Shown here: in pieces, positions 1 to 10,800 of the stretch
How positions within the stretch are numbered: position 1 is the first letter of the stretch
Layout: each line of letters opens with the position of its first letter
Assembly: GCF_011397635.1 (NCBI RefSeq)
Contig: NC_064758.1
Coordinates: 13,970,013 to 14,034,012, forward strand
DNA from: Epinephelus fuscoguttatus
Lineage: Eukaryota; Chordata; Actinopteri; Perciformes; Serranidae
Reading direction: 5' to 3'
DNA: 64,000 bases
The notes under the pieces: generated by a model
The model's database searches: none
What the model saw: the letters and a program-made list of their open reading frames with translations, nothing else
What the model was told of the DNA's origin: nothing
Program-made: the position numbers and the translations under genes

Positions 1-233
1 GCCATTTTATTTATATAGCACCATTCATACACAAGGCAATTCACTGTGCTTTACAAGAGAAAAACGTTAAGATAAAACATTAAAGGAACAATAGATCATT
101 AAAAACAAAAGCTAAAAGCAAGAAAAACAGTGCAGAAAATGCATTTAAAAAGCAAACATAAAGCAAAAGCAACAGCAGACAAATATAAAAACAATAGCTA
201 CAGATTATCCTAACAATAAGTTACATATCTAGT

Positions 234-3119
234 TCACTGGTAAGCTGCAGTAAATAGTAATGTTTTAAGCCCTGATTTAAATGAGTTGACAGTTTCAGCC
301 GACCTCAGATATTCTGGAAGTTTGTTCCACAGGCGGGGAGCATAGAAACTAAAGGCTGCTTCACCTTGTTTGGTTTTGATCCTGAGTAAACCTGTTCCAG
401 ATGATCTGAGGGGTCTGGATGCTTCATAACGTACAAGTATATCAGAGATGTATTTAGGCCCGAGACCATTTAGTGCTTTATAGACAAGTAACAAGATTTT
501 AAAGTCTATCCTTTGACACACAGCAAGCCAGTGCAGTGATTTAAGCACTGGTGTAATGTGCTCCATTCTCTTGGTGTTGGTGAGGACTCTGGCAGCAGCG
601 TTCTGGACGAGCTGCAGTTGTCTGATTGATTTTTTACTCAGGCCTGTGAAGACACCGTTACAATAGTCCAGCCTGCTGAAAATGAAAGCATGAACAAGTT
701 TTTCTGTATCTTGTTTAGAGAGAAATTCTTTTATTCTTGCTATGTTTTTAAGGTGGTAGTAGGCTGATTTAGTAATTGTCTTAATGTGACTATTGAAATT
801 TAGGGTTGAGTCCAGAACTACACCAAGATTTCTGGCTTGATTTGTAGGTTTTAGTGTCATGGCATCAAGGTGAGCACGGACTATTGATCTTTGTTCTTTG
901 GGGCCAAAAACAACTATCTCAGTTTTTTCTGTGTTTAGTTGTAGAAAATTCTGGCACATCCACGTATTGATTTCATCAATGCACTTATTTAGTAGATATA
1001 GGGGACTGCAGTCATCTGGTGACACTGTTATGTAAAGTTGTGTGTCATCTGCATAAGTATGGTAGGAGATGTTAAGATATTCCATAATCTGAGCAAGAGG
1101 GAGCATATAGATGTTGAACAGAAGAGGCCCAAGAATGGACCCTTGAGGAACTCCACATGTAATCTTTGTTCGCACAGATTCATAATTGCCAAGTGACACA
1201 AAGAAATCCCTGTCTTGTAAATAAGATTTAAATCAATTTAGCACAGTGCCAGAAAGTCCCACAAACTTTTCTACTCTGTCGAGCAGTATCTTATGGTCAA
1301 CTGTGTCGAATGCAGCACTAAGGTCCAGTAATACCAGAACTGAAATCTTTGATGCATCACTGCTCAGATGAATGTCATTTGAAGTGCAGTCTCAGTGCTG
1401 TGATGTGCTCGAAATCCAGACTGAAAGGCATCAAAGGAATTGTTTTGCTCCAAGAAGGTGTTAAGTTGCTGAAAAACAACCTTTTCAATGATCTTTCCTA
1501 AAAATGGTAGGTTTGATATGGGCCTGTAGTTCTTTATTACTGAGGCATCCAGATTAGGCTTTTTAAGAGAGGTTTAATGACTGCAGTTTTCAAGGCCATT
1601 GGAAAAAGGCCTGACTGAAGAGAACATTTGACTATCTGTACTATATCTGATGCTATGCAGTTAAAAACATCTTTAAAAAAGTTTGTAGGCAGAGTGTCAA
1701 GGCAGCAGGTAGTGGACCTAAGATTTCTAACTATGTCTGTCAAAGTAGCATAATTTAATGGGTGAAAAAGTGCCAAATTAACTGGAGTAGTCTTATGAGG
1801 CACAGGTGAAATAGCCACTGTGTTGGAGTTACAGACTGTCTGTCTTATCTTTGAAATCTTGTCTGTGAAAGAAGAAGCAAAGTCATTGCATGCCTTGGTG
1901 GATAGCAGTTCAGGAGGGACTGACACTGATGGGTTTGTCAGTCTGTCAACAACAGTAAATAAAGTGCATTGTTGTTATTTTTGTTGATAATCTCAGACAA
2001 AAAGGACTGCCGCGCCCTTTTTAGCTCCAAGCTATAGATGTGCAGACTTTCCTTACAGATGTCATAATGAACCTGGAGTCTGGTTTTTCGCCACCTGCGT
2101 TCTGCTTTTCTGTATTCTCCTTTTTGAGCTTTTACCTGTGTGGCGTTCCTCCATGGTGGTTTTTTCTTACCAAAGACAACTTTGACCTTCATGGGGGCAA
2201 TATTGTCCACAATATTCTCTCTTTAGAGCTGAAACTATGAACCAGATCATTGACAGAGACTGAGGGCACAGCTGGTGTGGGTATGAAATCTTTGGTGAAT
2301 AGTGTACAGGTGTTTTCGTTGATATAGCGTTTTCTGATTACCCCTGTTGTACTTTTACTGGTGTCAGCGGAGATGGCCATTTTAAAGAAAACACAGTAAT
2401 GATCAGAAAAGGCAATATCAGTCACCACAACCTCAGAAATGTTGAGCCCTTTGGAGATAATTAGATCTAAAATATGTCCCTTATTGTGTGTTGGCTCTGT
2501 TACATGCTGGGAAAGTTCAAAGTTGTCCAGGATGTAGAAAAGTTCTTTCGCACTGCCATCTTTGGGATTGTCAATATGAATATTAAAATCATCCACTATA
2601 ACAACACAGTCAAAATCAATACAGACAACAGACAATAGTTTAGAAAAGTCATCAACAAAGTGTGCACTATATTTTGGAGGCCTGTAAATGGTTACTAATA
2701 CTGCTTGACAGGAGGATCTCAACTGCAGTGCAACATATTCAAAAGACTCAAACTTCCCATATGACAACTGTTTGCACTGGTAAACAACCTTAAATAAAGT
2801 GGCTACTCCACCTCCTTTCCTAAGTTCTCTAACTGAGCTGATAAAATGGAAGTTTGGGGGGGGCTGATTCAATAAGTACTGCTGCATTGTTGTTTTCATT
2901 TAACCAAGTTTCAGTTAAAAACATAAACTCAAGGTTTCTCTTGATAATAAAATCATTAATTAATAGTGACTTGCCAGCCAGAGATCTGACATTTAACAAA
3001 GCTAAATTTAATGTACTAACATTGTCTGACACAGTCTGTGGCTGACGCATAACTGGAGTCAGATTAGATAGCGTAGCTGTGCGCTTCGAGTACACATTGT
3101 TTTTCCTGATGCTAGTCAA
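234..3119 (-). pseudogene. LINE ORF2: APE endonuclease and reverse transcriptase, frameshifted
   Basis: The order on the minus strand is an APE-type endonuclease (about 3050-2300) followed by reverse transcriptase (about 1930-234). Endonuclease signs are LLNVRSL and FLTETWL near its start, the YRPP motif, the VDDFNIH block (normally GDFN, so the G is lost here) and a late SDHYCVFF block. Reverse-transcriptase signs are GVPQGSILGPLLF, then the catalytic YADDTQLYI (about 1060-1090), then a long thumb and C-terminal region ending with a conserved RLWNKLP motif. The frame is broken near 2830-2870, 1930-1970, about 1560 and about 1200-1400. The element would have copied its own RNA at a nicked target; this copy cannot. 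Confidence 0.8.
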
Positions 3120-3419
3120 AACAGGAATGACAGACCTTGGAGATGACTCTGGCTGATGCTTTTCAATTTCAAGATGTGTTTGACCATGCCACCGGCTATT
3201 TAAGATTGCAGGTATGTTTAAGGAAGCGGCATGGGGTCTGACTCATCTCTGACAGGCACCTGATTGATGATGTCTAGGGCTACTATTTAAGAGTTCATCA
3301 GTTTGACTGAGCTTTAGTTTTAGTGTGGCAGCATTAACTAACTCCTTGATTGGTGAGCGTGGTGGAGGGTTGACGCTGGCTCTGTGGTGATTATGGTGGT
3401 GGTGGGGAGGGTCGACGTT

Positions 3420-4645
3420 GGCTCCTTAGTGGTTGCGCCGGTGCTCGGGGGGGAAAGATGCAGGCTGTCTGTCTCTGTGCCACGTACTTGTCCTTGGCTC
3501 TTATCTGTCCATTCTTGTTTTGGTATGGCCTTCCAAAAGCATGACGTAGGTTGGCCCTGAGTAGTCTGCATCCAGTGATGTTCGGATGAATCCCATCACG
3601 CTGAAAGCAATCCTTACCGTTCCAAAAATGTTAAAATTGTCAATAAACTTTATCCCATGAGTGAAGCATGCCGATGTCAGCCATGTATTCAGGGCAAGGA
3701 GTCTGGTAAAAGACTCAATTCCTTTCCCCAGGGTTGGAATGGGGCCAAAAATGAACACATTTTGTGACTGACAGTCACTCAGTTTCTCCAGGAGCAGGGA
3801 AAAGTCTTTTTTCAGGATCTCAGAGCCAGTTTTTCCTCGTAGAATGTCAAAAGACCCAGCATGGATGATGATCCTCATGTTACTGGGATGTGTAGAGAGG
3901 ATCGCTGGCAACAGCTCGGTTATGTCCCTGACAGACGTGTCAGACACTGTTAGATTTTCAGTCTTTACCATTCTTACATGCTTGGTTATTGAGTCTCCGA
4001 TCAGGATGGTATCTGGCTGATCAGGTGTGGTGTTAGCGATACTTCTCCTGGCCCTCGGCTTCTCAGGTGTGAAGTTAGCATAGTTTTTTCTTTTTGGCCC
4101 TGGGTCTAGCAGTGGTTTTGGGGCTATTGCTTGCATTTTGGATAGCCTTGGCCTGCCTGGGTTCAGTGTAGTTGGTATTGTCACATATTTCATTTGGAGC
4201 CAGTGCATCATACCTGTTGTGTAGAGAGTTCAAGTGGAGGGGTGAGCGTTGGGGCTCTCTTGACTGATTTCCTGCTGGATTTGCCTTTGCATCTAGTGAC
4301 ATCAGACCAAGTCCTGGCTGGAGTTGATGCTTTTGGTCGAGCACCAGTCCTGTGCCAGTAGGAAGGGTCATTAGGGAAGGCCAGTTTGGGAGCCTCTGCA
4401 GCTGATCCAGTGGTGTTAGGACATATCCATTGGATTGTGTCAGCCAAGTCAGCGATGGTATGCTCCACATTTGTTGTATTTCCATATACACCAGTCTGTC
4501 CATCAGCACCTTGTATGTTAGCTGCCACAGAGTCAATGAATTGCTCACTCTCACAAATTTGTTGTAGCGTTTCATTCTTCTTTCGAAGCTGCATTATCAT
4601 CTCAGTTAGTCGCTCACACTCTGTGCAGCTCACAGATTTTGCCAT
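3420..4645 (-). pseudogene. LINE ORF1: coiled coil plus SGNH esterase domain, frameshifted
   Basis: ORF1 starts at the ATG at 4645 (MAKSVSCTEC...). A short heptad-like stretch follows (LTEMIMQLRKKNETLQQI), which would form the coiled coil used for trimerisation in L2-type ORF1 proteins. The reading frame shifts near 4210-4250 and again near 4075-4140. It then runs through an SGNH-hydrolase domain with block I as GDSITK (about 4000), an IIHAG block (about 3870) and a block V DGIHPN (about 3600), the last reached only after another frameshift near 3630. The family-level role, known for fish L2 elements, is an RNP protein with a lipid-esterase domain. The catalytic Ser, Asp and His blocks are all still recognisable, so the decay is by indels rather than loss of the active site. 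Confidence 0.75.
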
Positions 4646-5100
4646 CTTGTCCTTGTCCTAATCACAGGTTTCCAGTCACAGACACAGCAAAAGGCTTGCA
4701 CTGTGCCTCAGCCCTGCTCACACAGAACTAAAGTGGTGAAAAAGTGGTGAAAATATGGCAGTAGTCCTCTGTATCTTTCACAAATTAAAGTCTCAATGCT
4801 TTATAAGTATCCAGGATCTACTTTCTGTAGCTTTTAGCAGGAAAAAAAAGTATATCCACAAAAGAATGTAAGCAAAGCGGAGCGCAAGCAGCAGAGCATC
4901 TGCACTGTAAGAAAGCCGGAAGCAAAAAACAAAACAAAAAAAACAACAACATTAAACTACGACGATGAACACAGTAAACATTAGCCTACCTGCTAAACCA
5001 CGTTGTCAATGTGGGTATGTTAGCATACCGACACTAGCATTTAGCTCAGGGTAGCACTGTGCCTGAACACAGCGTCACAGAGCGTCACCAGCTTTGAGTC

Positions 5101-5757
5101 AGACCACCAAATAGACTCCAAATCTTGTTTTGTCCTTTAAGGCACACAGTATGTTTTTGGAGGTCATCCAGCTTGTAAAAAATTCACCTATAACATCAAC
5201 ATTACGCTTCTGTCCTAAGTAGACAAATGATAGTAGAGATCCACACTAGCATACACTATGTTGCTGTAGAACAGAAGGCCAGCCACCTTTTTAAGTAACA
5301 TTATGTACATGGCTTACTGCCATGTCTTTGTCTTTATTGAATTTGGCAGGTAAGAAGAGGTGTGGCACCGGAGTGCTTTTAATGTGAAGCAGCTATAGTA
5401 CATGGACACTAATCCCAGCTTATACAGATATTAGGACATTAGCATAAAGTCAGTGATATCTAAGCTTAAATGGTGAAAACCAGTGACCCCAAGATTTAGC
5501 ATATGGCTTTAATTAGGCGTGTTTTCCCACTGCACTCATCTCCAAGACTTGACAACAATGATATTGCGGCTGCTGCTGCACTCAATAAGTCACTGAGGCA
5601 GGAAAACAAACTGCTGAAGTTCAGAAAGTGAACAACCCCATTGTGTGTTGTGATTGATTTCCCCCCTGCTCGGTCTGTCCGAAGCAATATATGAATAGCA
5701 TGTAACAGGAGACTGTTTGATTAAGATTTCCACTGTGCTTTCTTCCAGACAGCTTAC
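5101..5757. other. Non-coding stretch, mostly unassigned
   Basis: I see no supported gene here. A short plus-strand helical-looking reading frame (NNDIAAAAALNKSLRQENKL, near 5553-5615) ends at a stop and has no splice context I trust. The left part may still be LINE 5' leader. Confidence 0.4.
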
Positions 5758-5851
5758 CATGCCTGACAGGTTCACTTTCTGACATCTCTTCCACCTCATC
5801 ATCTGTCCATTCCACTCTCCTCTCAAAATCAATGTGTTTCACTCCAGCAAG
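5758..5851 (-). CDS. Possible extra exon, acidic, unassigned
   Basis: On the minus strand a 94-base block lies between an acceptor (TTGCTTGTTAG, ending at 5852) and a strong donor (CATG|GTAAGC). It reads LAGVKHIDFERRVEWTDDEV and then EEMSESEPVRHG without a stop. It begins in phase 0, which matches the phase in which exon 3 of the HAD-like gene at 7.8-11.7 kb ends, so it could be a fourth exon of that gene. The acidic composition is unlike the rest of that protein, and I do not recognise the sequence, so it may instead belong to a different gene or a decayed repeat. Confidence 0.25.
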
Positions 5852-5984
5852 CTAACAAGCAAGGTACAAACCCCTGTGTGTGTGAGTGTGTTGGGATGTG
5901 GGTTTATGTTAAAGGGCAGAGGTCTTTGCAGACACCCACACTCAAAAAAAATTAACACACACTCACACACACATTTACCCTGCA

Positions 5985-6200
5985 GATAGATACACCTATC
6001 TTGGTGTTATGTTCACTCTTGATGAAAGTGTCCTGACCTAATTTTCACTACATATTGAGAATAAGCAAACATTTAAAATAGACTGATAACTCGAATTTTA
6101 AGGCCCCATTTAGTGCAAAAAGGCAAGGGTTTGAAGCTGCCTTCTGTTCAGCTGCTTTGTATGGATGTGAGGCTCGGCTTTAAAATTTATCCTCTACATG
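5985..6200 (+). repeat. Possible decayed non-LTR reverse-transcriptase fragment
   Basis: Two short plus-strand pieces resemble the C-terminal part of a LINE reverse transcriptase: YTYLGVMFTLDESVL (about 5990-6035) and ALYGCEARL (about 6155-6182). They lie in order at a plausible spacing, but with stops and frame breaks between them. The likeness is to the YLG...LLYGCE region common in fish LINEs. This is weak evidence. Confidence 0.3.
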
Positions 6201-7730
6201 GCCTTGGTAGAATGTGTTTATGAGAGGCAGGTTGTCCAACCCTGCAGGCTTTACTCAACCATTCACAATCACACCATTGGCACTTAAGAGTCATCATTAT
6301 CTTAAGCCTATGTACACAAACAGTTGGCTATATAAAAGATCATTTGAGTATTGTAAGTAGAAGAGCCCTCCTGTCATCACACAGGTTGTGTATTGCACCA
6401 GGAGGATGAAGTCAAAACCGGAATAACTCCTGTGCTTGAGTGGCAGACAAACACCACTCTTGTTAAGTACATTGTATCTGGCATCATATTAAATCACCTT
6501 TATTAATGTAGTTATTGCAGTTGGCAAGAATTTAATGTGCACTTAATCAACTGTCACACAAATCTGGGTCTGAAGAATTGAGATCATCAGTGCTGCAAAC
6601 TGTATTTATCTGTGTCCACGTAGCAAACTATCATCTCCAGTGTTATTGGACTGTTTTGATTTGTTGGTGAGCCGACTGAATCCTTCGCCATTTCAGTATA
6701 AATTAAAAGTTCATGATCATTCTAATTTACAAAACACCTGTGCAACAAGGCACATAACCTGGAGTGCATTACTGATTGTGAGGAGGTCTTACTGGGCGAC
6801 TTCAATGATTTGCGAATTACCAATGTGAGTGATTGACCTTGTTGGGAGCACCTGGCTATGCTCAGGCTTTAAATACCCCATCACTCTGGCTCTCTTCCCT
6901 CAAAGCATTGTTTGTTACTTTCACACTTCCAACACCCCACATTACACGTAGCACTCATGCAGACACACGCCTTCACCACTGATTCTACTGATTAACACAT
7001 CTCATCGTTACCTTAGTTTATTTTTGTAATTCCTGCATTTAAATTTTTTTTTATGTAAATAAATGATTAATTAGCTTTCCTTCAGACTGCATCTTCCTCT
7101 TTTTTGTCATGGCTTTAGAGCCAGGTCGTGACACCAAAAACCAGCCCTTATTTTTAGGAGTTTCTCGCTTGTTTTAGAATATTATGTGAATATCGCCCCA
7201 GGTTCCTTGATTATGTAACAGTCTCTTGCTAGAGTTCATATCAGCAAATTCTTTTAAATCTCCATAGTGTCTGCAGGTATCAGGCACTTAAATTTTATGC
7301 CTTTTAGGACCTTTTAAAGATAATTTTAAACCAACTTTAACACTGTTTTTTTAGGCAAATCATCTTTTTCTGATTTAAGCATTGTAGTTAAGTACAAAGG
7401 GTGAGCTGTTTTTTGTAGGGACATGGTCATTAGAGCGTGTTAGCTTCATCTAAATTATGCAAACAGGTAAATGAACATATAAAGTAAAAAGAAAATATAA
7501 GGTTCAGTGGTACGTTTAAAGATTTCTATCAGAAATGTGGACTTTCACATAGAAGAGCTTGACTCATTTTGTAACCCTGTGATAGAAAGTAGACAAATAT
7601 CGTTTGACTTACTTAAGTCTGTATTAGGTCAGACATTGTGTATCATATTAAGCTGAACTATATAAGTAAATCAGATATTACTGTACCCCAGTGATAAACC
7701 CCAAACTATCGGCTAGGCCACAATATGTTA
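6201..7730. other. Non-coding, AT-rich, no gene seen
   Basis: No exon with credible splice sites and no recognisable coding motif on either strand. It lies in the space downstream of the last confident HAD-like exon and may be intron. Confidence 0.4.
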
Positions 7731-7734
7731 TTGT

Positions 7735-7762
7735 AATTTGGGTGAACTGACCCTTTAACCTA
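7735..7762 (+). repeat. Terminal fragment of a fish miniature transposon
   Basis: The sequence TTGGGTGAACTGACCCTTTA is the terminal motif of a common fish MITE type whose ends read TTAAAGGG(A/C)(T/C)AGTTCACCCAA. Related ends occur in this window at 21105, 22730 and 47865. The other end of this copy was not found. The TTAA at the edge would fit piggyBac-type insertion, but this is an inference. Confidence 0.4.
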
Positions 7763-7821
7763 AAATAATAAAAGACTGTACACCACTGAATTAATGATGA
7801 ATAAATGGGATTCTGCTTCAC

Positions 7822-10800
7822 CTTGAGATCAGGCAGATCAGGGAACAGCGGATGAGCCCCTTCATTCAGTGCTTTGGCCACAGCACTCAACGTACGAGGT
7901 AGGTCATTTCCAAACGAGCGAAATATGATGGCAAACTCTCTTCCTTCCTGTGCCAGGTCTTTGAGCAGCTGGAAGAAGGAGGGGAGGATCCAGTGGTACA
8001 GTTTTCCACCCTCTCCTTTTACAGACAGCTCTCTGTCTCCCTGTAGGGAACACAGTCAGGGAGCAGTCAGTAATGCTGTATAGGCTGCAAAAAACCACAT
8101 TGGTCAGGAAATAATTTTTATTTTCATACAATAACTTTAACATCTATAGGCAGAGCCACAAGACTGATTCACAAGCATGACCTGGCACCATGGGATCTGA
8201 TCTGCGTGACTGAACAGGATTCAGATGATTTAAAATTTAAGCTGTCAAAATACACCTTATGTGATGCAGTTCAGAGAATTATTGACTTCTGATGGAGGCT
8301 GTTAGAAATTCAATAAACTAAACACAGCTACATAATGTATGGCTGTTTGCTGAGCATGTATGCCTCTGATGTATATGCGTCACCACTATGGATTGTGTGG
8401 GTTTAGCAGATACCATATGACTGGTTTAACTTGTCTCAAAGGAAAAAAAAGTGCCTTCTTAAAGAACTGGTATACGTCTGTTAAAGTAATTTATGTTGCA
8501 TCTTATTCCAGCCAGATGCCACTGTTTCATCATTTGTACTGCACTGTCTGTATGTATACCATGTAATAAAGGTCTTTCTTCTTGAGTCAATAAAAGATTT
8601 GAATCCAAAAATGAATCGTGATTAGAAAGAGAGTGATAGCTTGCAAAACTTTAGATTTTTGTGACTGCTTGTCTAACTTTATACAGACACTTTACACCTG
8701 GCCTCCTTATCCGTTCATGCTTGCCTTGGTACCCTCGGGCCAACGGAGCAGATCCAGATGCTCATCCAGAATCCCACGGAAACGTCGCCCTGCACTTGAG
8801 GTGAAACCTGGTGTCCGTCCAAAATAAGAGTGGTAAGTAACAGCGTCAGCGCATGGTGGGAGCAGGGAGGCCGAGTCACTCAGCCATTCCCACTTTCCTG
8901 TGTAGAGGTGAGGAGAGCAAAGTTTTGTGAATGGTTACAAATGTAGACACATAAAGATCAAAGAGTAAGTGCAGGAGGCTAGTGCGGCATCTTGGCAAGA
9001 CCTGAGGCAAGACCCAGGGGTGCTCTGAAGCTCTTGTTGGAATTTAATACATCTTGCTATAAAATAAAAATGAAGTAGTAGCAAGGATATGTATAGGTAG
9101 TCAATGACATTCATATTCCAATATCTACATAGTCTCTGATCACTTTTGGGCAGCTGTACACAAGCCATTTTTCACAACTCTAAGTAGGTATTATCACTTC
9201 AATTAATTAGAAACTATACACATAGGGATTTTGGAAGAATTGAATTTTTTTTTAATATACTCCAACAAACAGATCAACTTCTATGAATGGCTAGTTTACA
9301 GTGGCAAATTTTCCTATAGGGAACATAGGCAGCTGCCTAGGATGCCAAAAAAATATTCTTATTATATTAGATATTTTTCTTTATTCGTTTCGACATTCAG
9401 AAAAATTTAACTCAAGGGAAATGGTGGAGTGAAGTGGAGGGGTAGAGCACTTGAGTGCTGAGAAAATGAAAAGGCAAAAATTAAATAACATTACTGTATT
9501 GCTCAGGGCTGGAGTGGGACTCATTTTCAGCCCTGGAGTTTCATGCCTCAGGACGGGCCACTTTAGATCACAACCTATTATAACCTTACATGTTAAGTCT
9601 ACAATAGCGCACTGTTCTCTAAAGCCTTGTAATTCAATGTATTTTTCTAAAATATTTCCAATTCAGTGCAAGTAAGGGTTGCTTCACAATGTAGATTTAT
9701 TTCAACATGAGTGCACAGCTCCAACATTATTCTTTACAACACAACATCCTTTTCAACAATATCAGACTCTATATTCTGATCAAATAGCCTGTGTGTTCAC
9801 AGATATACAAACCTTAAAAATGAAATAAAAGAATAAATAAAAATACTAAATATTAAATTTGAGAAAATAAAAAATAAAATAAAAAGTGTTGCACTCTCTA
9901 ATAACACTATCTCTCAGGGTTTTCCCTGGGTTTTTTCGAGACCAAGGTGGAAAGGCCTGTGGCGGGGGGCATCTTGACAGCTGTGCTTTTATATACGCCC
10001 CCCAATAAATATGAAAGGAGGCCCCCACATGCTTGAGCTTTACGCTGGTGACTTGTATAATCAGAACAGACATGTCCTGTGATTTTCAGCCTTCTATGAT
10101 TATATTGACCCTTTACAGCAGGCACATCCTGACAGCTGAGAATATTACTGTCAGGTATTGTCCCCCTCTATTAAATATGAAAGGAGGCTGAAAATCACAG
10201 GACATGTCTGTTCTGATTATACAAGTCAGTGGTCCTGAAATGTGTGTTTCTCTTCTATAATACACATTCTACATCTAGGAGGCGACGTCTTTCCACATAC
10301 AGGCTTCCTTTGCCTTTCAAACGGGGCAGAGCGTGGTGGGAAACAGTAGGAGAGTCACAGCCTGAGGGGGAAACTGGGTTCTGACACAACACTGGAGGGA
10401 GAAGCAGGTCCTTGGAGCTGTGTGCCGGACGAAAAAACAAGCGCGTCACACCGAATGCACGCCGCTACGGCTTCACTTTGGGGGTATGATGTGCATCTGC
10501 ATTGAAAGTAATGGGTTTGTGCACGCAAAAGACGCTACCCCTGCACGCCCCGCATGCGCACACGTTAGGGCGCATCTGCAAAAAAAAATTAAAATAAATA
10601 AATAAATAAAAAGTGATGACTGAACACCGGCCCAATGAAAAAAAAAATAACTTGGGGCATCGTAGTAGATAGTGCCGGCGCCCCATGTACAGAGGCGCTG
10701 CCTCGCTGCAGCAGCTGCGGGTTCGAGTCCGGCTCGCGGCCCTTTGCTGTATGTCAGTCCCCACTCTCTCTCTCTCTCTCTGTCTCCCCATTTCACCTTC

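Larger units (their letters stand above)
1..5100 (-). mobile_element. L2-like non-LTR retrotransposon (LINE), near full length, decayed
   Basis: The minus strand carries the full set of parts of an L2/CR1-group LINE in order: a 5' leader (about 5100-4646), ORF1 (4645 to about 3420), ORF2 with endonuclease then reverse transcriptase (3119-234), and a 3' tail (about 233-1). The tail, read on the minus strand, ends in a GTGCTATATAAATAAA-type sequence typical of L2 3' ends. No restriction-like endonuclease or LTR is seen, which fits the APE-type LINE group. Both ORFs have several frameshifts and stops, so this copy cannot encode its own machinery. The 5' limit is uncertain because no target-site duplication could be fixed, and the 3' end may be cut by the window edge. 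Assignment to L2 rather than Rex1 or CR1 proper rests on the 3' tail and on the ORF1 domain layout. Confidence 0.85.

Noticed and set aside
10715-10735. tRNA gene signal (B box GGTTCGAGTCC)
   Set aside because: It sits in a SINE with a SINE body and A-rich tail, and the cloverleaf is not intact. It is not a working tRNA gene.
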